Shown here: piece by piece, positions 1 through 9,877 of the stretch | Numbering within the stretch: the stretch's first letter is position 1 | Layout: each line of letters starts with the position of its first letter | Assembly: GCF_007565055.1 (NCBI RefSeq) | Contig: NC_044552.1 | Coordinates: forward strand, 150,617,859 to 150,681,858 | Origin: Rhinopithecus roxellana | Lineage: Eukaryota > Chordata > Mammalia > Primates > Cercopithecidae | Reading direction: 5' to 3' | Length of the DNA: 64,000 nucleotides | Notes under the pieces: model-generated | The model's input: only the letters and a program-made list of their open reading frames with translations | The model's database searches: none | What the model was told of the DNA's origin: nothing | Translations under genes and position numbers: made by a program

Positions 1-1889
1 TCACCCGCCCGGGGGGACCAGGCTCACCAGCTTCCATGTGAAGCAGCTGGGGGACTCTGGGCTGATTGAGGTTGACTCGTGCCAGGGCAAACTCTCATGC
101 TTGGCTTTCAGTTGTGTGATGGATTCCCAGGGCTGCTGCACTACCGTGCCGTAAACAACAGAAATGCATTCTCTCACAGGTCTGGAGACCAGAAGGCTGA
201 AGTCAAGGTGGGGGCAGAGTGGGTTCCTTTTGGGGCCTCCGAGGGAGAACCTGTCTCCCGGTTTATGGTGGTGGCATCGACCCTCAGTGCTCCTGGCTTG
301 TGGCCACACCCTCCAGTCTCTGCCTCCATCTTCCTGCTGCCTTTACATGTGTTCGTGCTCTTCCTCCCTCTCACAAGGACACCAGGTACACGGGCCTAGG
401 ACCCACCCAATTCCGGGGAGACCTCATGTTAACTGACTACATCTGTAACACCTTTCAAATAAGGTGGAATTTGGGGGACACTATTCAACCAGTACCTACG
501 TACGTGGTTTCACCCAAGCTTAAGAACACACTAGTAAATGGAGGCTCCACTTTCTGAAGATCTGGCTGAGACAGGGATGACCTGGTAAATTACTGGAGAG
601 TGGGAGGGAGTCAGAGAGAGCTCAGGTCAGCGTCCCAGAAGAAGAAAAGATTTGCGCCGTCCTCTGGGCTGAGGCCATGGGAGGAACTAGGGGCAAACAC
701 AGGCTGCCTGTTGCTGAGGACTTCTGAGCACCTCACCTCCAAGATGGGCAGCCGGCGTCCCTCTTCCAGCTGATCTTTAGAAAGCACCATGGGGATCTGT
801 AAGGAGAGTCGAGCACATCTCAAGAATGCCCAAGACCTTGCATGAGTGATTGTGAGAACTACACAATAACCTCCCCAAGCTACCAACCAAACAGTTCTTC
901 CAAGGATCCTCACTTCCCAGCACATGGAAAATGGACGTTGGGAGACAGAGGTCCTGTGGCATTGTGCCCAAGTCGGACAGTCTTTGGTAGCCGTGCAGGA
1001 TGCGCCTTGACATGAACCTAAACTTCCACCGCCACACTGTGCTTTGGGCTTGAGAAGTGCCCCTTGCTTATCACATGTGTGCCAATACCTCCTTTCCTCT
1101 AGAAAGTGATTTTTTGGAAACTGAAAGGTTATTTTGCAGTTGGCTGGAAAGGCTGTCTCTTACCCCGCCTCACACTCAGCATTTGGGATTGGCTTTGTCT
1201 GGGCACCACTCTTTTCAGAAATAAACTGCACAATCTTTTGTTTTCTTCCTGTTATTATAACTAATAGCTGTGACCTGAATTTTGTCACCAGCTCAATGGG
1301 GTCTGTAGGAAATTGGCATTGTATTCTCCTTGTAACTCAGAGACCCCTCCTTCTGACCTATAGATTAGAAGGTTAATTGAGATTTCTGTGTCTACATTCT
1401 AATCTCCTTGTATAATGCATTCTAAATCTTTATCTCTTTTATCTGGGCAGTGCTTAATTACTTTTTTGAAAGTAAAGCCTGATGGTTCAGGGTGAATTAC
1501 AGGGCAAGAACGTCCCTGATAAACTCAGGGTGGCAGAAAACAAGGATGATTTATGCAGCATGGAATTGTGAGGGCAATCCAGCCAAATATGTCTTCAGTT
1601 CCAGCCTTGTCACTACTGATTGTTTCAATTTTTCCCAAAGATTTTATGAACTGATTTCCATTGATTTTAGTTTCAACTTTGCGTATGCCACTTATTAAGT
1701 CAGAATAGGTGATGGTTTATTTTGAAAAGTTAGTTGCTTAGATGAAATGGGTTGTTTTTCAAAAACTAAACCGTTGGCAGAATAAAATACAGCACAGATG
1801 TACACTGCACATCATACTTAGAGGATAAGTTTTTTCTATCATTTTCATTTTTGCCAACTCTGAGCACCTTTGGCACTGCCTGCTATAGA
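1..1889. other. Unassigned non-coding sequence
   Basis: No repeat family, exon or RNA gene is recognised. Open frames reach only about 110 codons, overlap one another on both strands and resemble no known protein. Composition shifts from GC-moderate (first 1 kb) to AT-richer (1.2-1.8 kb). Confidence 0.6.
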
Positions 1890-2112
1890 GCAGGGAAGCA
1901 TAGTGGTTAGGAATACAGGTGTTGGAATCAGTCACCCCTGGCTCAAGTACCATAACTACATTGGCCAGTTGGTGATCCTGGTCCAGTTAGTTACTTCCTG
2001 AGTCTATATGACTTTATCTACAAAGGTCAGGTTAAAGCTGTGAGAGTTTTGTGAAGCCCAGATGAAACAGTGTGTGAAAACACTTACCACAGTGCCTGAC
2101 ACCCAGGAGGCT
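1890..2112 (+). repeat. MIR SINE (near full length)
   Basis: The stretch begins with 'gcatagtggttag', the tRNA-derived MIR head. It continues through a degraded core and ends with 'cagtgcctgacaccca', the usual MIR 3' segment. Order and spacing fit an ancient MIR in sense orientation. A GAT-rich tandem repeat starts about 30 bases after its 3' end. Confidence 0.8.
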
Positions 2113-2144
2113 TACTTCAATGTGGGGTGTTCCTGATGTCAAAG

Positions 2145-2530
2145 GTGATGGTAATGACTGTGATGGTGGTGATGTTGATGGTGATGATAATAATGATGGT
2201 GATGATAATAATGATGGTGATAATGTTAACGATAATGGTAATAGAGATGATGATGATGATGACAGTGATGATGATGATGGTGGTGATAACGATGGTGATG
2301 GTGATAATGACAGTGATGGTGATGATGATGATGACAGTGATGATGGTGAAGGTGGTGATAATGGTGATGATGATGGTGATGATAATGATGGTGATGAGGT
2401 GATGACAATGATGATGATGATGGTGATGGAGGTGGTGATGATGATGGTGATAATGGCAGTGATGGTGATGATAGTGATGTTAGTGACGATGATGGTGATG
2501 GTGACAGTGACGACAGTGATGGTGATGATG
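2145..2530. repeat. GAT/GGT trinucleotide-type tandem repeat
   Basis: About 385 bases consist almost entirely of GAT, GGT, AAT and GAC triplets and their 6-mer combinations such as 'gatggtgatgat'. The triplet phase holds for most of its length, so one frame reads Asp/Gly-rich, another Met/Val-rich, and the minus strand His/Ser-rich. Those frames are by-products of the repeat, not genes. The array follows the MIR 3' end. Confidence 0.93.
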
Positions 2531-3297
2531 CATTAGCATCTGTATAAGGTCTTGAGTTAGGACAATATGTTGCCATTTTTATTTATAATCTTCTATTAGC
2601 ATACATTTTTCTTTCTAACTAGTTATTTAAGGAAAGAGATCACCTTTAACAAGTATGTTTTTATGCTTCCCACTCTATATAGCATGTATCTTGCATATAA
2701 TATCTGTCATTTGCTTGAGACTTTGGTGTTCCCACTATAATCCTATTTTCCTTGGATCTCCTGTTTTTATCAATCCTAATTTGCCAGAATTTCTAAACAT
2801 AGCTCTAAGCTTGGGCTTTTGGGGGATATTTATACATGTTGAGTGGCTCCACGTAGGAGGCAGAAAAAGAGAGTCCCTTCTAAGAGATTTCAAATGGCCC
2901 ATATTTGACTGATCATTTTCTGAAGATAACCCCCTCCAGCCACATGGTGAAAGCGTTTTGACTCCTTCAGTGCCTGGATCTCCTGGGGCCCTGCAAATGC
3001 TGCCTGACTGGGTATTCTTACTGTTGGATGACTGAGGTTCTTTAAAAAGCATTCTCTGTTAATGGACGTGAAACTGTCCCATCATGAACATCATGTGGTT
3101 ACTGGTGGACAGGTGGATCATTCCTCCTTCCTGAGTCCACAGGTACCCCAGGCCATGCAGCTCTTTCCCCTTCTCCCACTCCATATCCCTGTCTCTACCA
3201 TCTTCTCATTAGCACAGAGCCCAAGAGCAGCTCCACTGCTTAGAGGCAGCCCAGCCACCAGGACATGGTGCTCACATCAGCTACATCTTTGGAAATC
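2531..3297. other. Unassigned non-coding sequence
   Basis: AT-rich up to about 2.85 kb, then mixed. No repeat family or exon is recognised. Confidence 0.5.
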
Positions 3298-3319
3298 TTT
3301 TTTTTTTTTTTTTTTTTTT
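3298..3319. repeat. Poly-T run (22 bases)
   Basis: An uninterrupted T homopolymer. It is not attached to a recognisable Alu or L1 body on either side, so its origin is unclear. Confidence 0.9.
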
Positions 3320-3341
3320 AAAGAAAAATGATTTATCAGTA

Positions 3342-3558
3342 CAGGTTGAGTATCCCTTATCCAAAATACTTGGGACCAGAAGCATTCTGGAGTTTGGATT
3401 TTTCCAGAATTTGGAATTTTGCATTATACTTACCAGGTGAGTATCCCTAATCCATAAATCTGAAATCGAAAATGCACCAATGAGCATTTCCTTTGGGCTT
3501 CATGTTGGCACTCAAAGGTTTCAAATTACGGATTTTTGGATTTGAAATGCTCAACCTG
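3342..3558 (+). mobile_element. MER8-like Tigger-type non-autonomous DNA transposon
   Basis: The element starts 'caggttgagtatccctta' and ends '...gaaatgctcaacctg', giving inverted terminal repeats. It is flanked on both sides by the dinucleotide TA (3340-3341 and 3559-3560), as expected for Tc1/mariner-Tigger insertion. Length, about 217 bases, fits a slightly shortened MER8-class MITE. It codes for nothing. The subfamily name is from memory. Confidence 0.85.
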
Positions 3559-3908
3559 TAATATCGAAGGAAATGTGAAGAGGAGAAAATCAGTATTAGA
3601 CAGACTATTTTAATTTTTTTTTTAATTTTCACCTGATTCTAGCTCACCACCCTCACATTGTCTCATGTGGTAGATGACAAACACGACCCATCACCCCAGT
3701 GCTTTGCTGCCCCTCGACTGAGAGGTGGGTTCGCTTTACCTTGAAGTTTCTTCCATCGTAGGATGTGGCAAAAGGATGTCATATGTGTCTTGGAGCTGGG
3801 GTTGCAGAGCTTTGAGCTTTGTTCTTACCCTCCTGGAACCCTGAGTCTCCTGTGCTGTGAAGAAGCCTGGAAAGAAAGGACTGGGGACAGAGGAGCAGCC
3901 TTGTCTAC
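3559..3908. other. Unassigned non-coding sequence
   Basis: No recognised feature; leads into the C-rich tandem repeat. Confidence 0.5.
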
Positions 3909-4272
3909 TAGCCCCCAGACCCCCAGTCCCCTACCCTGCCAGCTCCTAGCCCCACAGGCCCCCAGTCCCCCAGCCCTGCCAGCCCCCAGTCCCCCTGGAC
4001 CCCAGGACCCCAGCCCTATCAGTCCCCAGATCCCCCAGCCCTGCTAACCCCCAGCTCCCCCAGCCCCCTAGTCCCCAGCCCTGCCAGGCCCCAGCTCCCC
4101 CAGCCCCCCAGCCCTGTCAGCTCTAGCCCCCTGAGACCCCAGCCCTGCTAGCCCCCAGCCCCACCAGCCCCTCATCCCCCCAGGCCCCCATTCCCCCAGC
4201 CCTGCCGGCTCCCAGCCCCCGAGTTCCCCAGCCCCCCGAGCCCCCCAGTCCCATCCCCCATTGGCCCCAGTC
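3909..4272. repeat. C-rich degenerate minisatellite
   Basis: About 360 bases built from variants of 'cccccagccctgccag' with units of roughly 10-25 bases. The plus strand has dozens of C runs of four or more; the minus strand is correspondingly G-rich and has many candidate G-quadruplex tracts. The repeat explains the Pro-rich and Gly-rich open frames on both strands. Confidence 0.9.
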
Positions 4273-5116
4273 TCACTGAAGAGCCGGGTGAGAGAGTGGA
4301 AGCCCTCCAGCCAACCAGAGTGGTGGGAAATGATCCATTGTTGTTTCATGGCTGAGCTTTGGGGTGGTTAGTTACGGAGCAATAAATAATTGAAACAGGC
4401 AAAGCGTTTCCTGCTCCCTGTTTCTGCATACTCTGAATAATTTATGCATAATAGCTGAATAACACGCCATTCTGCTGTTTTACTGAAGTACTATGAAGCA
4501 CGGTCCTGTCGTTTCCTTTTCTTTCCCTCTCCCTCCCATCCCTGCTCTTAAAAATAGAAATGGAAGGAATACAGGGAGACATTTTTCAACCTTAAAAGAA
4601 AGCATTGTGATATATGTTATTTTGTTTTGTTTATGTATTACCTCTCCACATTGTCCTAGGAAATATTTAAAGAGGCTTACAAAAATACATCAGCTATACT
4701 AAGATAAAAATAAATAATTAGGGGAAACTGGGGCAAAAGATAAATAAGGACAGAGAAATAAGATGATGTAGGAAGCAGTGCTACCGTCCTTCAAAACAGA
4801 GGGCTGTTCTCTATTTCCTATCCTACTGTCTTATGTCCAGCCTCACCCTCTGATTATGTTTAAAGGTGCTGTTCAGTCAGGCACCGTCGACCGCTGCCCC
4901 CAGGTCCTGGCAGAGTGATTAATCGTAACAAGCCCACTACTGACTCACCCAACTCAACACACATTTTTCTCACATTCCGCTAGCTCCAAAATTGGGATAT
5001 GTCTTATAGCTGATGGAGTGTCGTTTAATTTGCAGCATATTTTTTCCTTAACAGCACCCAAATAATGGTGTGTTATGTAAATGACGGCTGCCAAGATTCA
5101 ACGCAGGGCTGTCGTA
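4273..5116. other. Repeat-poor AT-rich sequence
   Basis: No transposon is recognised. Bases 4370-4500 are AT-rich, with homeodomain- and octamer-like words such as 'aataaataattg' and 'tttatgcataat'. That is only suggestive of a regulatory element. Confidence 0.4.
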
Positions 5117-5340
5117 GCTAACATCTATACATCAGGCATCAGTGCCAAGTGTTCTGACGGATTTAGTCTCATCATGAATCTAATAGCAGGTTTCAGGACT
5201 CCCCCTGTTTTGCAAACGATGAAACCCCAGGCTGGGAGAGAAAGAGGAACTTCTTACCTCTGCTGGGCCACCAAGTAAGGAAGTGTCAGAGCTGAGGTTT
5301 GAACCTAGGACATCTGTCGTCAAATCTTAGGACCATCAAC
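5117..5340 (-). repeat. MIR SINE, antisense
   Basis: Reads as the reverse complement of MIR: 'ctaacatctatacat', then 'caaacgatgaaacccc', then 'gaggtttgaacctagg' near the tRNA-like head. Strongly diverged, as expected for age. Confidence 0.75.
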
Positions 5341-5819
5341 CGTTGTTTTGATACAAATGACTGCATCTGGAGCGATTGCTGTGGCCAGGGCCTGTCCTGT
5401 CTCACCGGAGCCCCGCGTGGGCTCAGCGGTGCGGAGATAAATACAGTGCAGTAGCATTTGGAGGTAATGCAATGCTTTGCCAGCATCGTGGAGCTAGGTC
5501 ATGCTCTGGGGAGCAGCAGAATTTACCAAATCAGACTTTGATGTTAGGCGATTATGACGTGGCGTGGGCTCTTTATAAAGTAAGAAAGGAGGCCTGGTGT
5601 AATGAGGAGAACCTACCTCTCTGCACCATCTTTCCCCACTCAAAACTGTGGCCTAGGCCCACCCGATGTGCCAGCTGGGACTGTCAGATTTCAGGAGGCA
5701 CAAACCATACGGATGGAGGAAGGCCAGGAGTCGTGTTTATTCAACTCACTGTTGTCATGGTGCCGCCTTTCAATGGGGCACCCGGCCCCTGTGCTCAAGT
5801 CGTCCTGTCTGTGAACAGG
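5341..5819. other. Unassigned non-coding sequence
   Basis: No recognised repeat. A 158-codon frame crosses this part, but it has no recognisable domain and is crossed by the MIR fragment at its 3' end. Confidence 0.5.
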
Positions 5820-5928
5820 AATGTGATGGCACCTACTACAAGGCCATGGTGAGGACTCAATGAATAGATGCACCCCAAGCCCTCAAATGGTGCCTGGCAT
5901 GCAGAGAAGTGCTTGGTGTGAATTATTA
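5820..5928 (+). repeat. MIR 3' fragment
   Basis: Contains 'gaggactcaatgaatag' followed by 'ggtgcctggcatgcagag' and 'gaattattatt', the order seen in the MIR 3' third. Confidence 0.6.
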
Positions 5929-6384
5929 TTGTGCAAGTTGGAATTGTGATTCCTGCCAATTCTCAAGCTTGGACATACACGTGTGCTCTGGCCTATATAA
6001 GCTTCCCTGAAATCTTCCCATTTCATTTCTTTTCAGTTACTGGGCCAACTGTGTCTCCCACCCCCTCTCCCTGACTCCCCAGCAAAGACCCACCAGTGCC
6101 ATGTGGGTTATTCTGCGTGTTCCTGGTCGCACTGTATTATGTGGATTAATATATATCTGTGTAAATTTCTCAGATCCCAGCCAGTCATCAAACTCTTTAA
6201 TTCCCAAACGATGGTTTAGTCTGAAAGGGATGAGGAGGCTCTTTTTTGTTGTTGTTGTTACTCTGGATGAGTGGGAAGGAACAGCAGCACAGTGAGACGT
6301 GAGAATATGGCTGCTGTGAACAAAAGTGACAACAGCTCTGTACAAGCCACGTTTTAGCAATGTATCACATCTTTGAATAATGAC
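5929..6384. other. Unassigned non-coding sequence
   Basis: No recognised repeat apart from a short GTT run near 6248. Confidence 0.5.
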
Positions 6385-6911
6385 TGTATTAGTCAGTTCT
6401 CACACTGCTATAAAGAAATACCCTGGCCAGGCACGGTAGCTCATGCCTTTAATCCCAGCACTTTGGGAGACCGAGGTGGGTGGATCACCTGAGGTCAGGA
6501 GTTCAAGACCAGACTGGCCAACATGGTGAAACCCCGTCTCTACTAAAAATACAAAACTTAGTGGGGCATGATGGCGGGTGCTTGTAATCCCAGCTACTCA
6601 GGAGGCTGAGACAGGAAAATCACTTGAACCCAGGAGGAGGCCTCAGGACACTTTCAATCATGGCAGAAGGCAAAGGGGGAGCCAGCAGCTCTCATGGCCA
6701 GAGCTGCAAAAGAGTGGGAGGAGGTGTCACACTTTAAACAACAGACCTGCTGAGAACACTCTATCACCGGAAACAAAGGGGGATGATGCTTAAACCGTCC
6801 ATGAGAGATCGCCCCCATGGCCCACCCACCTCCCACCAGGCCCCGCCTTCAACACTGGGAATTACAGCTCTACATGGGATGTGGATGGGAACACAGATCC
6901 AAAACATATCA
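6385..6911 (-). mobile_element. MST-type MaLR solo LTR, antisense, broken by an Alu
   Basis: The left edge 'tgtattagtcagttctcaca' is the reversed 3' end of an MST/THE1-class LTR. After the Alu the LTR resumes with 'gaggcctcagg' and 'atcatggcagaaggc' and ends 'aaaacatatca', the reversed LTR start. About 90 bases expected between the two LTR pieces are missing. No internal retroviral sequence adjoins it. Confidence 0.88.
6425..6637 (+). mobile_element. AluS, 3'-truncated
   Basis: Starts 'ggccaggcacggtagctca' and runs through the left arm and first part of the right arm ('gatcacctgaggtcaggag' marks an S-type left arm). It stops at 'cttgaacccagga' with no end of the right monomer and no A tail. 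It passes straight into LTR sequence, so the tail was lost after insertion. Confidence 0.93.
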
Positions 6912-6989
6912 ATGACCTCATAGATGGTGGCCTCCAAGGTAGTTCTCAAGGCTCCCTGCCTTGGAATCCAAGCCCCCATGGGGTCTGCT

Positions 6990-7412
6990 CATGTTGAATA
7001 GGGCTGGTCTACATGGCCAGTGAGTGTAGCGAGTAGTGGTGTGAGACTTTGGAAAGCTGGTTGTCTGAGGCTCCTATCTAAATCTCTAGGCTCCACGCTC
7101 CAGGGAAAGCTGGCTCCCACGCTTAAGCTGCCCTGTGGAGAGGCCTCCTGAGAGTGGCTGAAGCCTCCTGCCACCAGCAGCACCAACTCGCCAGCTTCAA
7201 GGGTGACCTCCTTGGAAGTGGGTCTCCAGTCTCCGCCAGTCCTTCAGATGACCACAGGCCTGGCTGATGTCCCATTGAAACTTCATGAAAGACTCACTCA
7301 ATGAAGCTGTTCCTGAATCCTGACAGGTGGAAACTGTGAGCTAACACGTGTTTATCACTGCCTTAAGCCACGAAGCTTGGGGTAACTCGTTACGAGGCGG
7401 TGCTGTGAATGA
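6990..7412 (+). mobile_element. MaLR/MLT1-like solo LTR (old)
   Basis: Collinear with an ancient MLT1-type LTR as I remember it: 'gccctgtggagaggcctcc', 'ctgccaccagcagcacc', 'cttcagatgacca', 'ggaaactgtgagctaac', 'gccttaagccacgaagctt'. The last motif is the typical LTR 3' end. Subfamily is uncertain; class III LTR is the safer statement. Confidence 0.65.
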
Positions 7413-7659
7413 CGGCCCTCAGCCTTGGTTTTGCCTTGACTGAACCAGCAGAAGGAGTGCAGCGGGGGTCACGTAACCTCCACGTTCAGCACAGTTATTT
7501 CTGAGGAACTACAAATTTGAAAGAAATTTACTTTGAAATACAAAGGTTTTAAAGGTTTCCTCGTTCTGTAACATAGCACGGTAAAGCTTTTCTCTTTCTC
7601 AAGCACCAAGGGAAGGGAGGGCTCAGGGCAATGAGGACCCTGGAAAAACAGGCCAACAC

Positions 7660-8018
7660 GGATCTGCACTCAGGACAGATACGGAGACTGGAAATAATGT
7701 TCCAAGGATGGCACATTTTTAGATGATAAAAGTACCTTTTTAAATAAAGTACTAATACATGTAATGACATAAAAAGGAAAACCTCAAAAAATTGTACTAA
7801 ATGAAGGAAGCCAGACCACATGATGTCTGGTTCCATTCACATCCAATCACCAAAAAAGGCACCACTCCAGAAATGACATAGACCAGTAGTTGCAAAGGAT
7901 GGGGATTCCCTAGAAATATGCACGAGGGATCTTACTGGCAGGATCAAAATGTGCTAAAATCAATGGATGGTGGTAGTTGCACAAGTTGATAAATTGTTTA
8001 AAAAATAATTGAATTGGG
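7660..8018 (+). mobile_element. L1 3' UTR fragment (old L1M-like)
   Basis: The order 'gtactaaatgaaggaagcca', 'tgatgtctggttccattcac', 'ccagtagttgcaaagg', 'ggtggtagttgcacaagttg' follows the 3' end of old L1M elements. The fragment stops abruptly at the Alu that follows. Confidence 0.7.
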
Positions 8019-8334
8019 GGCTGGGCGTGGTGGCTCATGCCTGTAATCCCAGCAAGTTGGGAGGCTGAGGCAAGTGGATCAACTGAGGTCAAGAGTTCGA
8101 AAGCAGCCTGGCCAACATGGTGAAACCCTGTCTCTACTAAAAACACAAAAACTTAGCCGGGCCTGGTGGCGGGTGCCTGTAGTCCCAGCTACTTGGGAGG
8201 CTGAGGCAGGAGAATGGCATGAACCCCGGAGGCGGGGCTTGCAGTGAGCCGAGATTGTGCCACTGCACTCCAGCCTGGGCGACAGAGCGAGACTCTGTCT
8301 CAAAAAAGAAAAAAAAGGAAAAAAGAAAGAAAAG
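8019..8334 (+). mobile_element. Alu, mosaic of S-type left arm and Y-type right arm
   Basis: The left arm has S-type bases ('aactgaggtcaagagttcg', 'cctggccaacatgg'). The right arm has Y-type bases ('gagaatggcatgaacc', 'ggggcttgcagtgagcc'). The tail is 'aaaaaagaaaaaaaggaa'. I see no target-site duplication: the left flank is L1 and the right flank does not continue it. Either a recombinant Alu or gene conversion. Confidence 0.93.
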
Positions 8335-9154
8335 GCTTTCATGCCCAGTAAGCGCACAGTAACACCAGGAAGTGTGAGTGTTTCCCTGGGGATTAGTGAG
8401 CCTTGGGCTGTTAAACTCCCTGGGCGGCGCTCACCTGTGGCTCATCCAGGGGCTGCACTGCCGCCACTCTGCTGCCTGCTGTTTGGCCCACTAGGAATCA
8501 TAAATGCAGATGCTCTCACCTTCCCAGGACCTCCTTTGCCATGAACTACAGAGCCGAGGAGGGGAGGGGCCCCGGTAGGAAGCAGGACCTCCTGTGGAAG
8601 ACGCCTCTGCCAGGAGGACAAAGTGTTGCCTGGGAAGGAACCTTTGTTTGTGAGCGCTTTGCCTTCCCTGCAGGATTTTGCTTCAAGTGATTCGATCACG
8701 TTACAAAGCAAAGGCTCACCAAAAGGTACGCAGATGCGCTTTTGCTACAATTAGTGTGGTGTTAAATAAATAAATGAAGAGATCATTTGGGACTGGTTAA
8801 ATCAAAAACATTTCAGTTTCATGGGGGACTGAGTGAGGAGGAAAACCAGGGACTCGGAACCTGCTCACATCGCGTTTCGTAAAATTCCAATCACAGGCCC
8901 CTCAGACAAGCGTCTACCTTTGCTGAACATCCAACCACAGAAAGCGTGGGGCATCTTTGCCAGGCTTGGGGTGGGGACCCTGTGTCCTCATGAGATGGGG
9001 TGGACGCTGTGTGTGTCCAAGTCACCTGCACCCAACCTCTTTCAGGATGTCTGGTCAAGCCTGTGGACAGAAAAGCCCCACACGTCTCTGAACATGAATG
9101 GAGTCGCGGCATCAGTGGGTTCCCATGACAGACTTGGGGCGGCAGCTGGGCATA
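8335..9154. other. Unassigned non-coding sequence
   Basis: No recognised repeat or exon. Confidence 0.5.
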
Positions 9155-9307
9155 TGTGCGATGTGTGTGAGTGTGAGTGCGTGTGCGGGTGGCAGGATAT
9201 GTCTGCGGAGTCCCGTGATGTGTGTCTGTGGCTGTGGGTGAGTTGGTGGGTGTGTGAGTGCCTGGCTGTAGGAGAGTTGAGTGAGTAGGTGGGAGTGCAT
9301 GAGTGTG
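9155..9307. repeat. Degenerate TG-rich low-complexity tract
   Basis: Runs of 'gtgtgtgagtgtgagtgc' and 'ggtgggtgtgtgagtg' without a stable unit. It grades directly into the G-rich purine array. Confidence 0.7.
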
Positions 9308-9877
9308 TGAGGGAGGTGACAAGAAGAAGAGGTGATGGGGGAGGAGAGGTGACATGCAAGAGAGACAATGGGGAGGGAGGTGACCGGGAGGAGAGATGAC
9401 AGGGTAAGAGAGGTGATGGGGAGGAGAGAGGATGGGTAAGAGAGGTGTGGGGGAGGAGGGGTGACAGGGGAAGAGAGGGGATTGGGAGGAGATGGGACGA
9501 GATGGGAGGGGATGGAGAGAAGAGGGGAAGGACAGGGGAAGGGGAGAGGAGGGGGGAGGGGGATGGGGGGGGAGGGGAGGAGAGGGACAAGGCAGGGACG
9601 GGGGAGGGAACAGGGGATGGAGGGGGAGAGGGGGGAAGGGGAAGGACAGGAGAGGGATGGGAAGGGAGGTGATGGGAAGAGAGGGGAGGGACAGAGGAGG
9701 GGGAGGGAGATGGGAAAGGGGAGAGAGGACAGGGGAGGGGGGAAGGGAGAGAAGGGACAGGGAATGGAGGGGGGATGAGGGGAGGGAGAGGGGGTGACAG
9801 GGAAGGAGGGTTGAGGAGAAGAGGGAAGGAAGAGGGAAAGGGAACAAGGGAAGGGAGGGGACGGGGAGGAGAGGTTG
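9308..9877. repeat. G-rich polypurine minisatellite (570 bp)
   Basis: Nearly all purine on the plus strand, especially 9440-9870, made of variants of 'gggaggagaggtgatgggg' and 'aggggagggacagg'. Many runs of three to eight G make it a candidate for G-quadruplex, and its purine asymmetry for triplex. On the minus strand it yields three overlapping Pro/Ser/Leu-rich frames of 258-331 codons, which are artefacts of the repeat. Confidence 0.95.

Noticed and set aside
2120..2576. Asp/Gly-rich and Met/Val-rich plus-strand frames and a His/Ser-rich minus frame
   Set aside because: Direct translation of the GAT-type repeat in different phases.
3298..3319. T run as an RNA polymerase III terminator or retroposon tail
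   Set aside because: No pol III gene or retroposon body adjoins it.
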